Shown piece by piece: positions 1 to 8,002 of a stretch of 64,000 nt of DNA. The notes under the pieces were generated by a model. That model saw nothing but the letters and a program-made list of their open reading frames with translations. It did no database searches and was not told where the DNA came from. The DNA is taken from assembly GCA_964500675.1 (NCBI GenBank), contig CAZCNY010000001.1, forward strand, positions 124,001 to 188,000, read 5' to 3'. Each line of letters opens with the position of its first letter. Positions within the stretch are counted from its first letter, which is position 1. The position numbers and the translations under genes are program-made. The stretch is from CAMLJR01 sp964500675 (lineage in GTDB: Bacteria; Pseudomonadota; Gammaproteobacteria; Pseudomonadales; CAMLJR01).

Positions 1-2
1 GT

Positions 3-443
3 TTTCTCGGCATCGATTCGCGCGGCCAGGTCGCCGTGATCACGACAACGGGAAACAAATACGCGCATATCGTTTTACGCGGCGGCAGCAACGGCCCGAA
101 TTACGACTCGGTGCACATCGCGCTGTGCGAACAGGAACTGCAGAAGGCCAAATTGCAACCCAATATCATGGTCGATTGCAGCCACGCCAACTCGGATAAA
201 AAGCCGGAACTGCAACCGCTCGTTATCGAGAACGTCACCAATCAAGTGCTCGAAGGTAACAAATCGATTGTCGGTCTTATGGTCGAATCGAATCTATTCG
301 CGGGCAATCAAGCCATTCCCGAGGATTTGAGCAAACTGAAATACGGCGTTTCCGTCACCGACGGCTGCATCGCCTGGGACACCACCGAGCAGGCGCTGCG
401 CACGATGCGCGAAAAATTGAAAGTCGTGCTGCCGAAACGGTAG
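3..443 (+). CDS. 3-deoxy-7-phosphoheptulonate (DAHP) synthase, class I, C-terminal part
   Basis: First step of the shikimate pathway: condenses phosphoenolpyruvate with erythrose-4-phosphate. Only the last 146 residues are present; the frame is open to the window edge, so the start lies outside. Visible family motifs are LRGGSNGPNY, DCSHANS, LMVESNLFAGNQ and VTDGCIAW. By comparison with E. coli AroG, the His of SHANS, the Glu of VES and the Asp of TDGCIAW are metal ligands, and all three are intact. The gene converges with thrH and the two share a hairpin terminator. Which feedback-regulated isoform this is (aroF/G/H type) cannot be told without the N-terminus. The family call is firm. Confidence 0.95.
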   Translation, partial: FLGIDSRGQVAVITTTGNKYAHIVLRGGSNGPNYDSVHIALCEQELQKAKLQPNIMVDCSHANSDKKPELQPLVIENVTNQVLEGNKSIVGLMVESNLFAGNQAIPEDLSKLKYGVSVTDGCIAWDTTEQALRTMREKLKVVLPKR

Positions 444-455
444 TCAACGATAAAT

Positions 456-487
456 AAAAAGCCCGGTCTTAAGCCGGGCTTTTTATT
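456..487. terminator. Bidirectional rho-independent terminator between DAHP synthase and thrH
   Basis: The arms GCCCGG (461-466) and CCGGGC (474-479) are extended by an A5 run on the left and a T5 run on the right, so a U-tract follows the hairpin in either direction. It sits 13 bases after the DAHP synthase stop and about 20 bases from the thrH stop, so it can serve both convergent genes. Confidence 0.9.
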
Positions 488-502
488 TCTGAATGAAAAA
501 AT

Positions 503-1120
503 TTAAACCATTAAATCGCGCGCACTCGCTTTCACAAACTCCTGTTTCAAATCGTCATACGTGTGCACCGCAGGGAATTGCGGGAATTCGCGAATCACAT
601 TTTCCGGCGCATGAAACAGAATGCCTGCGTCGGCTTCAGCGAGCATCGTCGTATCGTTATACGAATCGCCCGCAGCAATGACACGGTAATACAAACTTTT
701 GAATGCCAGCACCGATTGACGCTTGGGATTGGCCTGACGCAACTTGTAATTCACCACACGACCTTTTTCATCCGCTTCAAGTTTGTGACACAACAATGCC
801 GGATAACCGAGCTGACGCATAAGCGGTAGTGCGAATTCGTAGAACGTGTCGGATAAAATCACAACCTGAAAACGCTCGCGCAGCCAATCGACAAACTCAT
901 TCGCACCTTCAAGCGGTTTGATCTCCGCAATCACAGCCTGAATATCGGGTAAGCCGAGATTGTGCTCGTCGAGAATGCGCAGGCGCTGCTTCATCAGTAC
1001 GTCATAGTCGGGAATATCGCGCGTCGTCGCTCGCAATTCTTTGATGCCGGTTTTCTCGGCAAAAGCAATCCAGATTTCAGGGACGAGAACCCCTTCGAGG
1101 TCGAGGCAGGCGATTTCCAC
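503..1120 (-). CDS. thrH: Bifunctional phosphoserine phosphatase/homoserine phosphotransferase ThrH
   Basis: HAD-superfamily enzyme that dephosphorylates phosphoserine and can pass the phosphate to homoserine. It has 205 residues, the same length as Pseudomonas ThrH. Motif I is DLEGVLVPE near the N-terminus; the Glu two residues after the nucleophilic Asp is the ThrH signature rather than the usual DxD. Motif II is ILSDTF (Ser) and motif IV is AAGDSYNDTTML (acidic pair). The start is GTG, chosen because a good AGGAG lies six bases upstream. It lies on the same strand as and downstream of cysB, 135 bases apart, an arrangement like the Pseudomonas cysB-thrH neighbourhood. Confidence 0.93.
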   Translation of the reverse strand: MEIACLDLEGVLVPEIWIAFAEKTGIKELRATTRDIPDYDVLMKQRLRILDEHNLGLPDIQAVIAEIKPLEGANEFVDWLRERFQVVILSDTFYEFALPLMRQLGYPALLCHKLEADEKGRVVNYKLRQANPKRQSVLAFKSLYYRVIAAGDSYNDTTMLAEADAGILFHAPENVIREFPQFPAVHTYDDLKQEFVKASARDLMV

Positions 1121-1255
1121 GGATAACTCCTAAGATCAAAGAGAAAAACAGGCGGCACGATACCGGGAACACGTGAGTCAGGCAATCTTGGCGATGGGAA
1201 AAGCGATGTGCGGAGGGTAAAGCCAGGGGCGCAATAAGCAGCACCCCTGTGAACA

Positions 1256-2230
1256 TCAATAGGTCGGCAATTGAATGTGCTCGAACAGCTCGTCGAGATC
1301 GGCTTTGGTGTGGCGCTGCAAGGCTTCTTCGACAACATCGCGTTTGAGATGCGGTGCGAACATTTGGATGAAGTCGTACATGAAACCGCGCAAAAATGTG
1401 CCGCGGCGAAAACCGATTTTGGTGACGCTGGGCGAGAACAAATGGCTCGCATCGAGCGCAACCAAATCGTCGTCCTGTTCCTGATCGACCGCCATCTGCG
1501 CGACGATGCCAATACCAAGCCCCAGGCGCACATAGGTTTTAATCACGTCGGCATCGGCTGCTGTAAATACCACTTTCGGCGCGAGACCTTTTTCGAGGAA
1601 CGCTTCGTCGAGTTTCGAACGACCGGTAAAACCGAACACGTAAGTGACGATCGGGTGCGCGGCGACATCTTCAAGCTTGAGTTTTGAAACCTGCGCCAGC
1701 GGATGATCCTTGCGCACGATCACGCAACGATTCCATTTGTAGCACGGCATCATAATGAGATCGCTGAACAATTCGAGCGCTTCGGTGGCGATGGCAAAAT
1801 CGACGGTGCCATCCGCCGCCAATTCGGAAATTTGCATCGGCGTGCCCTGATGCATGTGCAGTGCTACTTCCGGATATTTCTTGATGAAAATTTTAATGAC
1901 GGGTGGCAACGCATAGCGCGCTTGGGTGTGCGTTGTCGCAATCGAGAGACTACCCTTTTTCTCATTGCTGAATTCCTGCGCAACCTGTTTGATGCTTTCG
2001 ACCTTGCGCAGAATTTCACCGGCCGTTTTCAAAATCGCTTCGCCCGCCGGCGTCACGCGCGTGAGGTGCTTGCCCGAACGCGAAAAAATCTCAACGCCCA
2101 ATTCGTCTTCAAGCAGACGGATCTGTTTGCTGATACCCGGCTGCGAGGTGTAAAGGCTTTGCGCGGTAGCGGAAACGTTAAGCTCGTGATGGGCAACTTC
2201 CCAAATGTAACGCAGTTGCTGTAACTTCAT
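1256..2230 (-). CDS. cysB: LysR-family transcriptional regulator CysB
   Basis: Master activator of sulfate assimilation and cysteine biosynthesis; the family responds to N-acetylserine and sulfide. It has 324 residues. The winged HTH occupies about residues 1-60 (MKLQQLRYIWEV, TSQPGISKQIRLLEDELG) and is followed by a periplasmic-binding-protein-like effector domain. The ATG at 2230 was chosen over the upstream in-frame ATG at 2248 because CysB proteins begin MKLQQLRYI and a G-rich SD-like stretch lies just upstream. A TCACT-N5-AGTGA dyad at 2245-2259, just before the gene, is a candidate autoregulatory site; that role is inferred. The match is close to full length against E. coli CysB from memory. 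Confidence 0.96.
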   Translation of the reverse strand: MKLQQLRYIWEVAHHELNVSATAQSLYTSQPGISKQIRLLEDELGVEIFSRSGKHLTRVTPAGEAILKTAGEILRKVESIKQVAQEFSNEKKGSLSIATTHTQARYALPPVIKIFIKKYPEVALHMHQGTPMQISELAADGTVDFAIATEALELFSDLIMMPCYKWNRCVIVRKDHPLAQVSKLKLEDVAAHPIVTYVFGFTGRSKLDEAFLEKGLAPKVVFTAADADVIKTYVRLGLGIGIVAQMAVDQEQDDDLVALDASHLFSPSVTKIGFRRGTFLRGFMYDFIQMFAPHLKRDVVEEALQRHTKADLDELFEHIQLPTY

Positions 2231-2432
2231 GTACGCCCCCCAAATCACTCTATAAGTGACTTATTTTATTAGTGAAACTTCATTTGGACAGCAGTTATCC
2301 ATTATCTAGTGGTGTTGTACGCTTGGTTACCACAGCGCCACTCCTTATAGCCAAACATAGCGCATTTAAACGAAAAGGACGAGCTTTTGGCACAAGGAAA
2401 TGATTTTTTAGTGCACCGGGTTTGCTATGGAC

Positions 2433-3356
2433 TCAGCGGATATTGGCGATCCCGTGCGGCACGTGCCCGGTCGCAACGTGCTGACTCGCCGAATCGCAAT
2501 GTCCAAGCTGGTCGTCGAAGAATACATCGGCACCGAACGCACGCAGGAATTCGCCTTTGGATAAGCCGCCCAAAAATAATGCTTCGTCGATGCGGATATT
2601 CCAGGCGCGCAAGGTGCGGATCACACGTTCATGCGCAGGCGCCGAGCGCGCCGTGACCAACGCGGTACGCAGCAGCGATCGGTCGGGCGGCAGCTCGCTT
2701 TGCAGCGTATGCAATGCTTGTAGAAACGGTTTGAACGGCCCGCCGCTCAGCGGTTGTTTGGCAGCAGCGCGCTCGCTATCGGCGAACGCCTGCAATCCGT
2801 TCTCTTTGTAAATGCGCTCGGCCTCATCGGAAAACAACACGGCGTCACCGTCAAACGCAATGCGCAGTTGCTCTCTATCGGCACGGTCGCCGCGACTAGA
2901 AGCGATTAATGTTGCCGCGGCGACGCCCTGCGCCAACGCAGCGCGAACATCCTCGGGATCGGTCGATAAAAAAAGCTGGCAGCCGAACGCCGCCACATAT
3001 CGATAGGGGCTTTGTCCGCCGCAAAACGCGGCGCGGCAGATCGGCAAACCGTAATGCTGGATCGAATTAAACACGCGCAGTCCGGTGTCGGCGCTATTGC
3101 GCGACAGCAGAATCACGTCGACGCGATCGCCCGCTTTTTCAGGGCGAGCAGGCGCATTGCAGCCGACAAGCCGCTCGTTCAAGCGCAATAATTTTTGCAC
3201 GAGCGGAAACGCTTCACCGGGCTCCAGCGGCTGCTCCTCGTGCTCGATTTGATAGCGTTGAAACGCATCGAGCCCCTGTTCTTTGAAGACACGATGGCTG
3301 TCATCGAGATTGAACAGTGCGCGCGAAGAAATGGCGATGACTAACTTATTGGTCAT
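2433..3356 (-). CDS. 5'-nucleotidase, cytosolic cN-I-like family
   Basis: Predicted hydrolase of nucleoside 5'-monophosphates. It has 307 residues. Family-type segments are visible: an N-terminal LVIAISSRALFNLDDSH stretch, DVILLSRNSADTGLRVF, and near the C-terminus VFFDDQLGHC followed by ATGHVPHGIANIR. The paired ILLSRN and ALFLGG/FFDDQ blocks suit a HAD-like core. It begins at an ATG with a weak AGG upstream. It is divergent from alr and stands alone as a transcription unit, with 202 bases separating its 3' end from the cysB start. The exact nucleotide preference cannot be read from sequence. Confidence 0.85.
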   Translation of the reverse strand: MTNKLVIAISSRALFNLDDSHRVFKEQGLDAFQRYQIEHEEQPLEPGEAFPLVQKLLRLNERLVGCNAPARPEKAGDRVDVILLSRNSADTGLRVFNSIQHYGLPICRAAFCGGQSPYRYVAAFGCQLFLSTDPEDVRAALAQGVAAATLIASSRGDRADREQLRIAFDGDAVLFSDEAERIYKENGLQAFADSERAAAKQPLSGGPFKPFLQALHTLQSELPPDRSLLRTALVTARSAPAHERVIRTLRAWNIRIDEALFLGGLSKGEFLRAFGADVFFDDQLGHCDSASQHVATGHVPHGIANIR

Positions 3357-3493
3357 AAAAACCTATCAAAATTGCGCGCGACGATCGGCGATATATTTTC
3401 TACGTTTGACTATATCGCCAAACGCGCGCAAAGGCACTGCTTTCGCACAGCGCAATGAGTACAATCGCCAACCAGTCTCTTTCGAAATCGATC

Positions 3494-4567
3494 ATGCTCA
3501 ACACTGCCCGCGTCACCATCGATCTCGTTGCCCTTCGCCACAATCTCGCCGTGGTACGCCAACTCTGTCCGCGCAGCAAGATCATGGCAATGATCAAGGC
3601 CGATGCCTACGGTCACGGTTTATTGCCAGTGGCGCGCGCCTTGGTGAACGCCGACGGCTTCGCGGTGGCGCGACTCGATGAGGCGCTGCAATTGCGGCGT
3701 GCCGGTATCGCGCAGCGCATCTTATTGCTCGGCACGCTGCTCGATAGCGACGAGTTGCATTTGTGCTCGGCGCAGAATATCGAAGTCACCGCACACGATG
3801 CCGAATCCGTCGCACTCATCGATGTGGCTGCCGCACAACACCCGCTGCGTGTCTGGCTGGAACTCGATTCAGGTATGCATCGCCTCGGCCTTACCGCTTC
3901 AGAGTTTGCAGCGGCCGACCGCAAGTTGCGTAAAAATTCCGGGGTAATTGAATTGTTGCACTGGACCCACTTCAGCGATGCCGAAGATCTTCGCAGCGAC
4001 ATCAACGATCAGCAACTCGCAGTATTGCAGGCGGCGCGCGCGCAACAGGGTAGTGCCGTGAGCATCGCCAACTCCGCTGCGATCATCGCGCGGCCCGACA
4101 CGCACGCAGCGTGGGTGCGCCCCGGCATCATGTTGTACGGCATGAATCCACTTCACGAAACGCACGCGCACGCGCTGCGAGCCGCGATGACTTTGCACGC
4201 CAATGTCATCGCGATTCGTCGCATCGAGAAAAACCAAGCCGTCGGCTACAACCGCACCTGGATTGCGCCGCGCGATAGCGTAATCGCCACCATCGGCATC
4301 GGCTACGGCGACGGTTATCCGCGCCACGCGCGCAATGGCACGCCGGTATGGCTCAACGGCAAACGCGTGCCATTAGCCGGACGCGTATCGATGGATTCGA
4401 TTACGGTCGACATCACCGGTCACGCCGACGTAGCCATCGGCGACGAAGCGGAGTTGTGGGGAATGCATTTATCGGCGGATCTCGTCGCGCGTCATGCCGA
4501 CACGATTAGCTATGCGTTGTTTACCGGCGTCACCGCTCGCGTCGATCGAAATTATTTAAGCGAATAA
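3494..4567 (+). CDS. alr: Alanine racemase
   Basis: PLP enzyme that makes D-alanine for peptidoglycan. It has 357 residues from this start, against 359 in E. coli. The PLP-binding Lys lies in MIKADAYGHG (about residue 35) and the catalytic Tyr in GIGYGDGYPR; the C-terminal beta-domain has SMDSITVDIT. The ATG at 3494 was chosen because it places VTIDLVALRHN at the usual distance from the N-terminus. An in-frame ATG at 3455 would add 13 residues, and neither start has a clear SD. Divergent from the nucleotidase gene. Confidence 0.93.
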   Translation: MLNTARVTIDLVALRHNLAVVRQLCPRSKIMAMIKADAYGHGLLPVARALVNADGFAVARLDEALQLRRAGIAQRILLLGTLLDSDELHLCSAQNIEVTAHDAESVALIDVAAAQHPLRVWLELDSGMHRLGLTASEFAAADRKLRKNSGVIELLHWTHFSDAEDLRSDINDQQLAVLQAARAQQGSAVSIANSAAIIARPDTHAAWVRPGIMLYGMNPLHETHAHALRAAMTLHANVIAIRRIEKNQAVGYNRTWIAPRDSVIATIGIGYGDGYPRHARNGTPVWLNGKRVPLAGRVSMDSITVDITGHADVAIGDEAELWGMHLSADLVARHADTISYALFTGVTARVDRNYLSE

Positions 4568-4630
4568 TTCAACGCCCTCATCCATCTCCGTTAGATCCTT
4601 TAGTGCCCGGAAGAGAGCGCAGCAATGCCG

Positions 4631-5620
4631 CTAAAATTGAAATTGCTCGCGCTGCGGAAACAAACCGAATACGCCGCCCGTATGAATGAATACGATATCG
4701 CTGCTATCGTCGAAGCGACCGCGCTCGATTTCGCTCAACAAGGCGTGAAATGCTTTCCCCGTGTAGACCGGATCGAACACCAAGCCCTCACTGCGCGCAA
4801 CGCGCGCAATCGTCGCGAACACATCTGGGCCAGCTTTAGCGTAACCCGGACCGACATACCCGTCTATCACACGAATCGGTAATTGCTCGACATCGAGCAT
4901 CTGCTGCCAGCGTTTGCGCCAATCGCGCAAATCGGCGCGCACTTTATTGATGAAATAAGCCTCGTCATCGCAGACCGCGACACCCCAAACTTTTGCGTCG
5001 ATGCCGTGCAACGCGACACCCGCCGTGAGTCCACCTTGTGTGCCACCCGACCCGGTAGCACAGATAATATGGCGCGGCTGAATTTGATAGCGAGAAAAAT
5101 CGGCGCGCAACTCCTCACACGCTGCGATATAACCCCATAAACCAATACCGTCGCTCGCGCCGGTTGGAATCACGAACGGATTGTGGCCATCACGACGCAA
5201 TTCATCAGCGGTTTCACGCAATAAATTCGCGAGATTTTTTTGAAAAAAATCGGCGGGAAACGTGCGCACTACGGCGCCGACGAGATAATCGAGCAAGAGA
5301 TTGCCGTCGTGCGGCGCCTGCGCTTCGCCGCGCAACAAGAGATGGCAGCGCAAGCCCAACTGCGCGCACAGTACCGCCGTCGCGCGACAGTGATTCGATT
5401 GCAGACCGCCGCACGTGATAATCGCATCGCAGCCCTGCGCCAACGCCTGCGCCAGCGTGAACTCGAGTTTGCGAACTTTGTTGCCGCTGAGCAGCGCGCC
5501 CGTTAAATCGTCGCGCTTTACCCAGATGCGCGGACCACTGATTTCGCGTGACAGTCGCTCGAGACATTGCAGCGGTGTCGGCGTCAGCGCGAGTTGAAGG
5601 CGGGAAGGATAAGTCAGCAT
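4631..5620 (-). CDS. D-cysteine desulfhydrase / ACC deaminase family PLP enzyme
   Basis: Fold-type II PLP enzyme of 329 residues. The PLP Lys lies in LLSGNKVRKLE, followed by TCGGLQSNHCRA and the phosphate-binding ATGSGGTQGG. At the two positions that separate the family members (known from ACC deaminase: Glu in DPVYEG and Leu in HLGG), this protein has Thr in both places (DPVYTGKAF and IHTGGVFG). That pattern favours D-cysteine desulfhydrase over ACC deaminase. It would release pyruvate, H2S and ammonia from D-cysteine. It lies 62 bases downstream of yajC on the same strand and may be co-transcribed with it. Functional preference is inferred from those residues only. Confidence 0.85.
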   Translation of the reverse strand: MLTYPSRLQLALTPTPLQCLERLSREISGPRIWVKRDDLTGALLSGNKVRKLEFTLAQALAQGCDAIITCGGLQSNHCRATAVLCAQLGLRCHLLLRGEAQAPHDGNLLLDYLVGAVVRTFPADFFQKNLANLLRETADELRRDGHNPFVIPTGASDGIGLWGYIAACEELRADFSRYQIQPRHIICATGSGGTQGGLTAGVALHGIDAKVWGVAVCDDEAYFINKVRADLRDWRKRWQQMLDVEQLPIRVIDGYVGPGYAKAGPDVFATIARVARSEGLVFDPVYTGKAFHALLSEIERGRFDDSSDIVFIHTGGVFGLFPQREQFQF

Positions 5621-5682
5621 TGATCACCGCCCCACCTAACTTAACCCATAAATTCAACTGATTCATTAAATGGATCAGGCCG

Positions 5683-6039
5683 TTAAATCGATTTCAAAGT
5701 GCCTTTCGGCAGCACCGCGTGCACGGATACTTTTTGGAATTTGAGCTCGACATTGTCGGCCACCTGCAGCACCACATAATCGTCATCCACTTTATTGACC
5801 TTGCCGAGAATACCGCTGGTGGTGACGACCTCATCCCCTTTCGCGATCGCGGCCACCATATCGGCATGCTCCTTTTGTCGCTTGCGCTGCGGGCGAATCG
5901 CCAGGAAGTAAAATACGGCGAAGAGGCCGCCGAGAAATACGATTTGACCTATCTGACCTGCTTGACCAAGCGAACTCGTTGGCGCCGGTTGTGCCGCAGC
6001 TTGGGCATAGGCCTCGGAAATCAAAAAACTCATCGTCAA
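5683..6039 (-). CDS. yajC: Preprotein translocase subunit YajC
   Basis: Small accessory subunit of the SecDF-YajC complex in the inner membrane. It has 118 residues. An N-terminal stretch is followed by one membrane segment at about residues 32-50 (IVFLGGLFAVFYFLAIRP) and the basic RPQRKRQKEH, then a small cytoplasmic domain with GDEVVTTSGILGKV. An in-frame ATG two codons downstream is an alternative start. It is normally found in a tgt-yajC-secD-secF cluster; none of those genes is nearby, and a D-cysteine desulfhydrase-type gene follows instead. Confidence 0.92.
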   Translation of the reverse strand: MTMSFLISEAYAQAAAQPAPTSSLGQAGQIGQIVFLGGLFAVFYFLAIRPQRKRQKEHADMVAAIAKGDEVVTTSGILGKVNKVDDDYVVLQVADNVELKFQKVSVHAVLPKGTLKSI

Positions 6040-6245
6040 TGTCCTAACAAGATTATTACAGGATCGGCGTCAAAGAGCCGGCGGAGCCGTACTGTAACCG
6101 GGTTCGGGTCTCTGGTAAACATGGTGCCGAAGCGGCGCGCCTCGCAAACACCGCGCCGATCTCGCGACCTCGCAAGTTACAAATTCGTCATTGGACAGTT
6201 GTAGCGGCCCGATCTAACGTTCTCGGTGTGGTTAATGGTGGTAGC

Positions 6246-6296
6246 TTCGCAATAACAATAATTTCTCAATAACAATAGTTTCTCAATAACAATAAC
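6246..6296. repeat. Three tandem 17-bp repeats upstream of the MarR gene
   Basis: Three contiguous copies of TTCTCAATAACAATARY (6246-6262, 6263-6279, 6280-6296). The first copy has TTCGC in place of TTCTC and the last base varies. The array ends 13 bases before the MarR start codon, so it lies in the leader or promoter of that gene. Either iterated operator sites or replication slippage could explain it. Confidence 0.85.
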
Positions 6297-6309
6297 TCGG
6301 GACGCGATA

Positions 6310-6807
6310 ATGAACCTACAACACTCAACCCAATGGCGCACTACGCGCTCAGCTTCTTCATCAACCTCCCCTGCGACTTCTCAGCACCTCGGTCAATTGC
6401 TGCATTGTCTCTCCGACGTTTTCGAATTGCGCGCAGTGACGAAATGTCGCCAGCGCGGTCATCGCAAATTTCGCAATTCGCACGGCGCGATAATCGCGCA
6501 ACTCGATAACGTCGGCATGTGTCTCGGTGATTTGGCCGACCGCATCGGCATCAGTCAACAGGCGACCGGTAAGCTCGTGCGCGATTTGGAGCGCGCCGGC
6601 TATGTTGAAAGCCATCTCGATACCCGCGATAAGCGTTCACGCATTGTCTTGTTAACTGCGTCGGGAATACTGCTGCAGAGCGATATCGCGGAAATATTGC
6701 ACGAGGTGCGCGGCGAATTTATCGAGATACTCGGTGAAACCGGATTGCGCAGCTTCGAACAGCAGTTGCGCAATGCGACCAATGCGCTGATGCAGCTAAG
6801 CAGCTAG
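6310..6807 (+). CDS. MarR-family transcriptional regulator
   Basis: 165-residue predicted dimeric repressor. About 35 Ser/Thr/His-rich residues come first, then a winged helix at about residues 65-125: GDLADRIGISQQATGKLVRDL is the recognition-helix region and the wing carries LDTRDKRSRIVLLT. A dimerisation helix closes the protein. It overlaps the 3' end of eda by 12 bases on the opposite strand. Three 17-bp repeats lie directly before the start codon and may be its own operator. Ligand and targets are unknown; the divergent neighbour is yajC, 270 bases away. Confidence 0.9.
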   Translation: MNLQHSTQWRTTRSASSSTSPATSQHLGQLLHCLSDVFELRAVTKCRQRGHRKFRNSHGAIIAQLDNVGMCLGDLADRIGISQQATGKLVRDLERAGYVESHLDTRDKRSRIVLLTASGILLQSDIAEILHEVRGEFIEILGETGLRSFEQQLRNATNALMQLSS

Positions 6808-7422
6808 CGCCACCGCTGCGCGCACTCGATGTGCAATTTCAGGCCAATTGCCGGCATTCACAAGTTCGTTTTCAACCATCCAGCTGCCACCGCACGCAAT
6901 CACGCCTGGCAGCGCGAGGTATTCGCGAATATTGTGCGGGCCGATGCCGCCGGTCGGCATGAACTTCACTTGGTTGAATGGGCCCATCAACGCTTTAAGC
7001 AATTTTAAGCCGCCGGATGCTTCGGCCGGAAAAAACTTCAGCGCGGTGAGGCCGAGCTCAAGCGCCAATTCGATATCGCTGGGATTATTAATACCCGGGA
7101 TAATCGGAATCCCCAAACTTTGCGCCGCGCGAACGTTGTTGGGATTGAGCCCAGGGCTGACGATAAAGCTCGCACCCGCGTGCTGCGCTTGCTCCATCTG
7201 CGCGCGGTTTAATACCGTGCCGGCACCGATCAGCAGCTGCGGTTGCGATTGACGCAAGAGCGCAATGGCTTCTGCCGCCGCCCCCGTGCGAAACGTGATT
7301 TCCGCCACCGGCAAACCATTTGCCGCGAGCGCCTCGCCCAATGGAATAATATCGCGGGCGCGCTCGACGACGACGACCGGAATAATTTTTAGCGCCGCCA
7401 GCCGCTGAATGAGCTCCGCCAC
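6796..7422 (-). CDS. eda: 2-dehydro-3-deoxyphosphogluconate (KDPG) aldolase
   Basis: Entner-Doudoroff aldolase splitting KDPG to pyruvate and glyceraldehyde-3-phosphate; many also act on 4-hydroxy-2-oxoglutarate. It has 208 residues. The catalytic Glu lies in VAEITFRTGAA, followed by GAGTVLN and SPGLNP, and the Schiff-base Lys is in LTALKFFPAEASGG. A phosphate-binding MPTGGIG follows. I place the start at GTG 7422 because AGAGGTGA sits five bases upstream; the frame also opens at a TTG at 7440 with no SD. No edd, glk or zwf gene is near, so this is a solitary eda. Confidence 0.92.
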   Translation of the reverse strand: MAELIQRLAALKIIPVVVVERARDIIPLGEALAANGLPVAEITFRTGAAAEAIALLRQSQPQLLIGAGTVLNRAQMEQAQHAGASFIVSPGLNPNNVRAAQSLGIPIIPGINNPSDIELALELGLTALKFFPAEASGGLKLLKALMGPFNQVKFMPTGGIGPHNIREYLALPGVIACGGSWMVENELVNAGNWPEIAHRVRAAVALAA

Positions 7423-7845
7423 AAATTCACCTCTTCGCAATATGAATAACCGAACCGGCCCACATTATCTCAGCGCGCGCCAATCAATGCCGTCGCGTAA
7501 TACTCTAGCGGAGGCTAGTAACTGTTGTAACTCGGACCCATGGATTTGTCGCTACAGCGGATCGATAAAAAATGACCGGGTGGTGACCGGGCTTGTCAAA
7601 ATGCGATTAAATTAGGAACCATCATAAAGAGTTTTGAATTTCTCACTATGGCGCATTTGAAAACGCGTCAGTTAGCCAAGCCCCGTTTCAGCCCAGTTAT
7701 ATAAAAATGTGAACCATTGCATAAAGTTATGTAGGGGGTATTGCATTATGCCTCGCACTAGGGTATTTCTATGCTCGCTGCATCGAGTGAAGGAGCCTTT
7801 GCTTGGTGCCACGCTGGAAGTACTAAATCTAATAACCACTGGGAA

Positions 7846-7926
7846 AGCTGCACAAGGCCAAACCCGATGTGAGTCGGGGACGGAAAGCTACGAGTCTTGC
7901 AATAAAGATAAAAAGCCGTGGTCGAG
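7846..7926 (+). promoter_or_regulatory. Probable cyclic di-GMP-I (GEMM) riboswitch
   Basis: The two most conserved blocks of the class are both present and correctly spaced: CACAAGGCCAAACC (consensus CACAGGGCAAACC) and GGGGACGGAAAGC (consensus GGGACGCAAAGCC). Between them CCCGA...TCGGG forms the short P2 hairpin. A second arm follows, with ACGAGTCTT then AAAGAT and AAAAGCCGTGGTCG, matching the usual end AGCCGGGUUGCC approximately. It deviates from consensus at several positions, for example GGAAAGC for GCAAAGC. It lies in the 5' leader of the PEP-CTERM gene, about 80 bases before its start codon. Confidence 0.78.
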
Positions 7927-7977
7927 GTTTGAGAGCTTTTTTCGGGCTGTATGCCAAGATAGTCGGGCCACCACTTT

Positions 7978-7995
7978 CTCGAGCAACCTCGAGGA
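7978..7995 (+). promoter_or_regulatory. Hairpin overlapping the Shine-Dalgarno of the PEP-CTERM gene
   Basis: CTCGAG (7978-7983), a CAAC loop, then CTCGAG (7988-7993) form a six-pair hairpin whose right arm contains most of the GAGGA ribosome binding site (7991-7995) for the ATG at 8003. With the riboswitch directly upstream, this could be the expression platform acting on translation. The pairing is seen; the regulatory role is inferred. Confidence 0.6.
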
Positions 7996-8002
7996 ATTTT
8001 AC

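Larger units (their letters stand above)
7423..8002. other. Intergenic region carrying the leader of the PEP-CTERM gene
   Basis: No convincing gene. An open frame runs from 7709 into the PEP-CTERM gene, but its upstream part is explained by the riboswitch and has no family resemblance. From left to right it holds the divergent starts, a weak sigma-54-like GG-N10-GC element at 7759-7775 (TAGGGTATTTCTATGCT), a riboswitch-like block at 7846-7926, and a hairpin over the ribosome binding site at 7978-7993. The sigma-54-like element is poorer than the two reported separately and could be chance. Confidence 0.6.

Noticed and set aside
994..1533. 179-codon minus-strand frame over thrH and cysB ends
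   Set aside because: Overlaps both genes in another frame, Arg/Ser-rich without family signs; a shadow.
7759..7775. Third sigma-54-like element TAGGGTATTTCTATGCT
   Set aside because: Only the GG-N10-GC core fits; flanks are poor, so it is mentioned but not called.
7709..8002. Upstream part of the open frame that leads into the PEP-CTERM gene
   Set aside because: Covers the riboswitch and SD hairpin; a signal peptide and good SD support the start at 8003.
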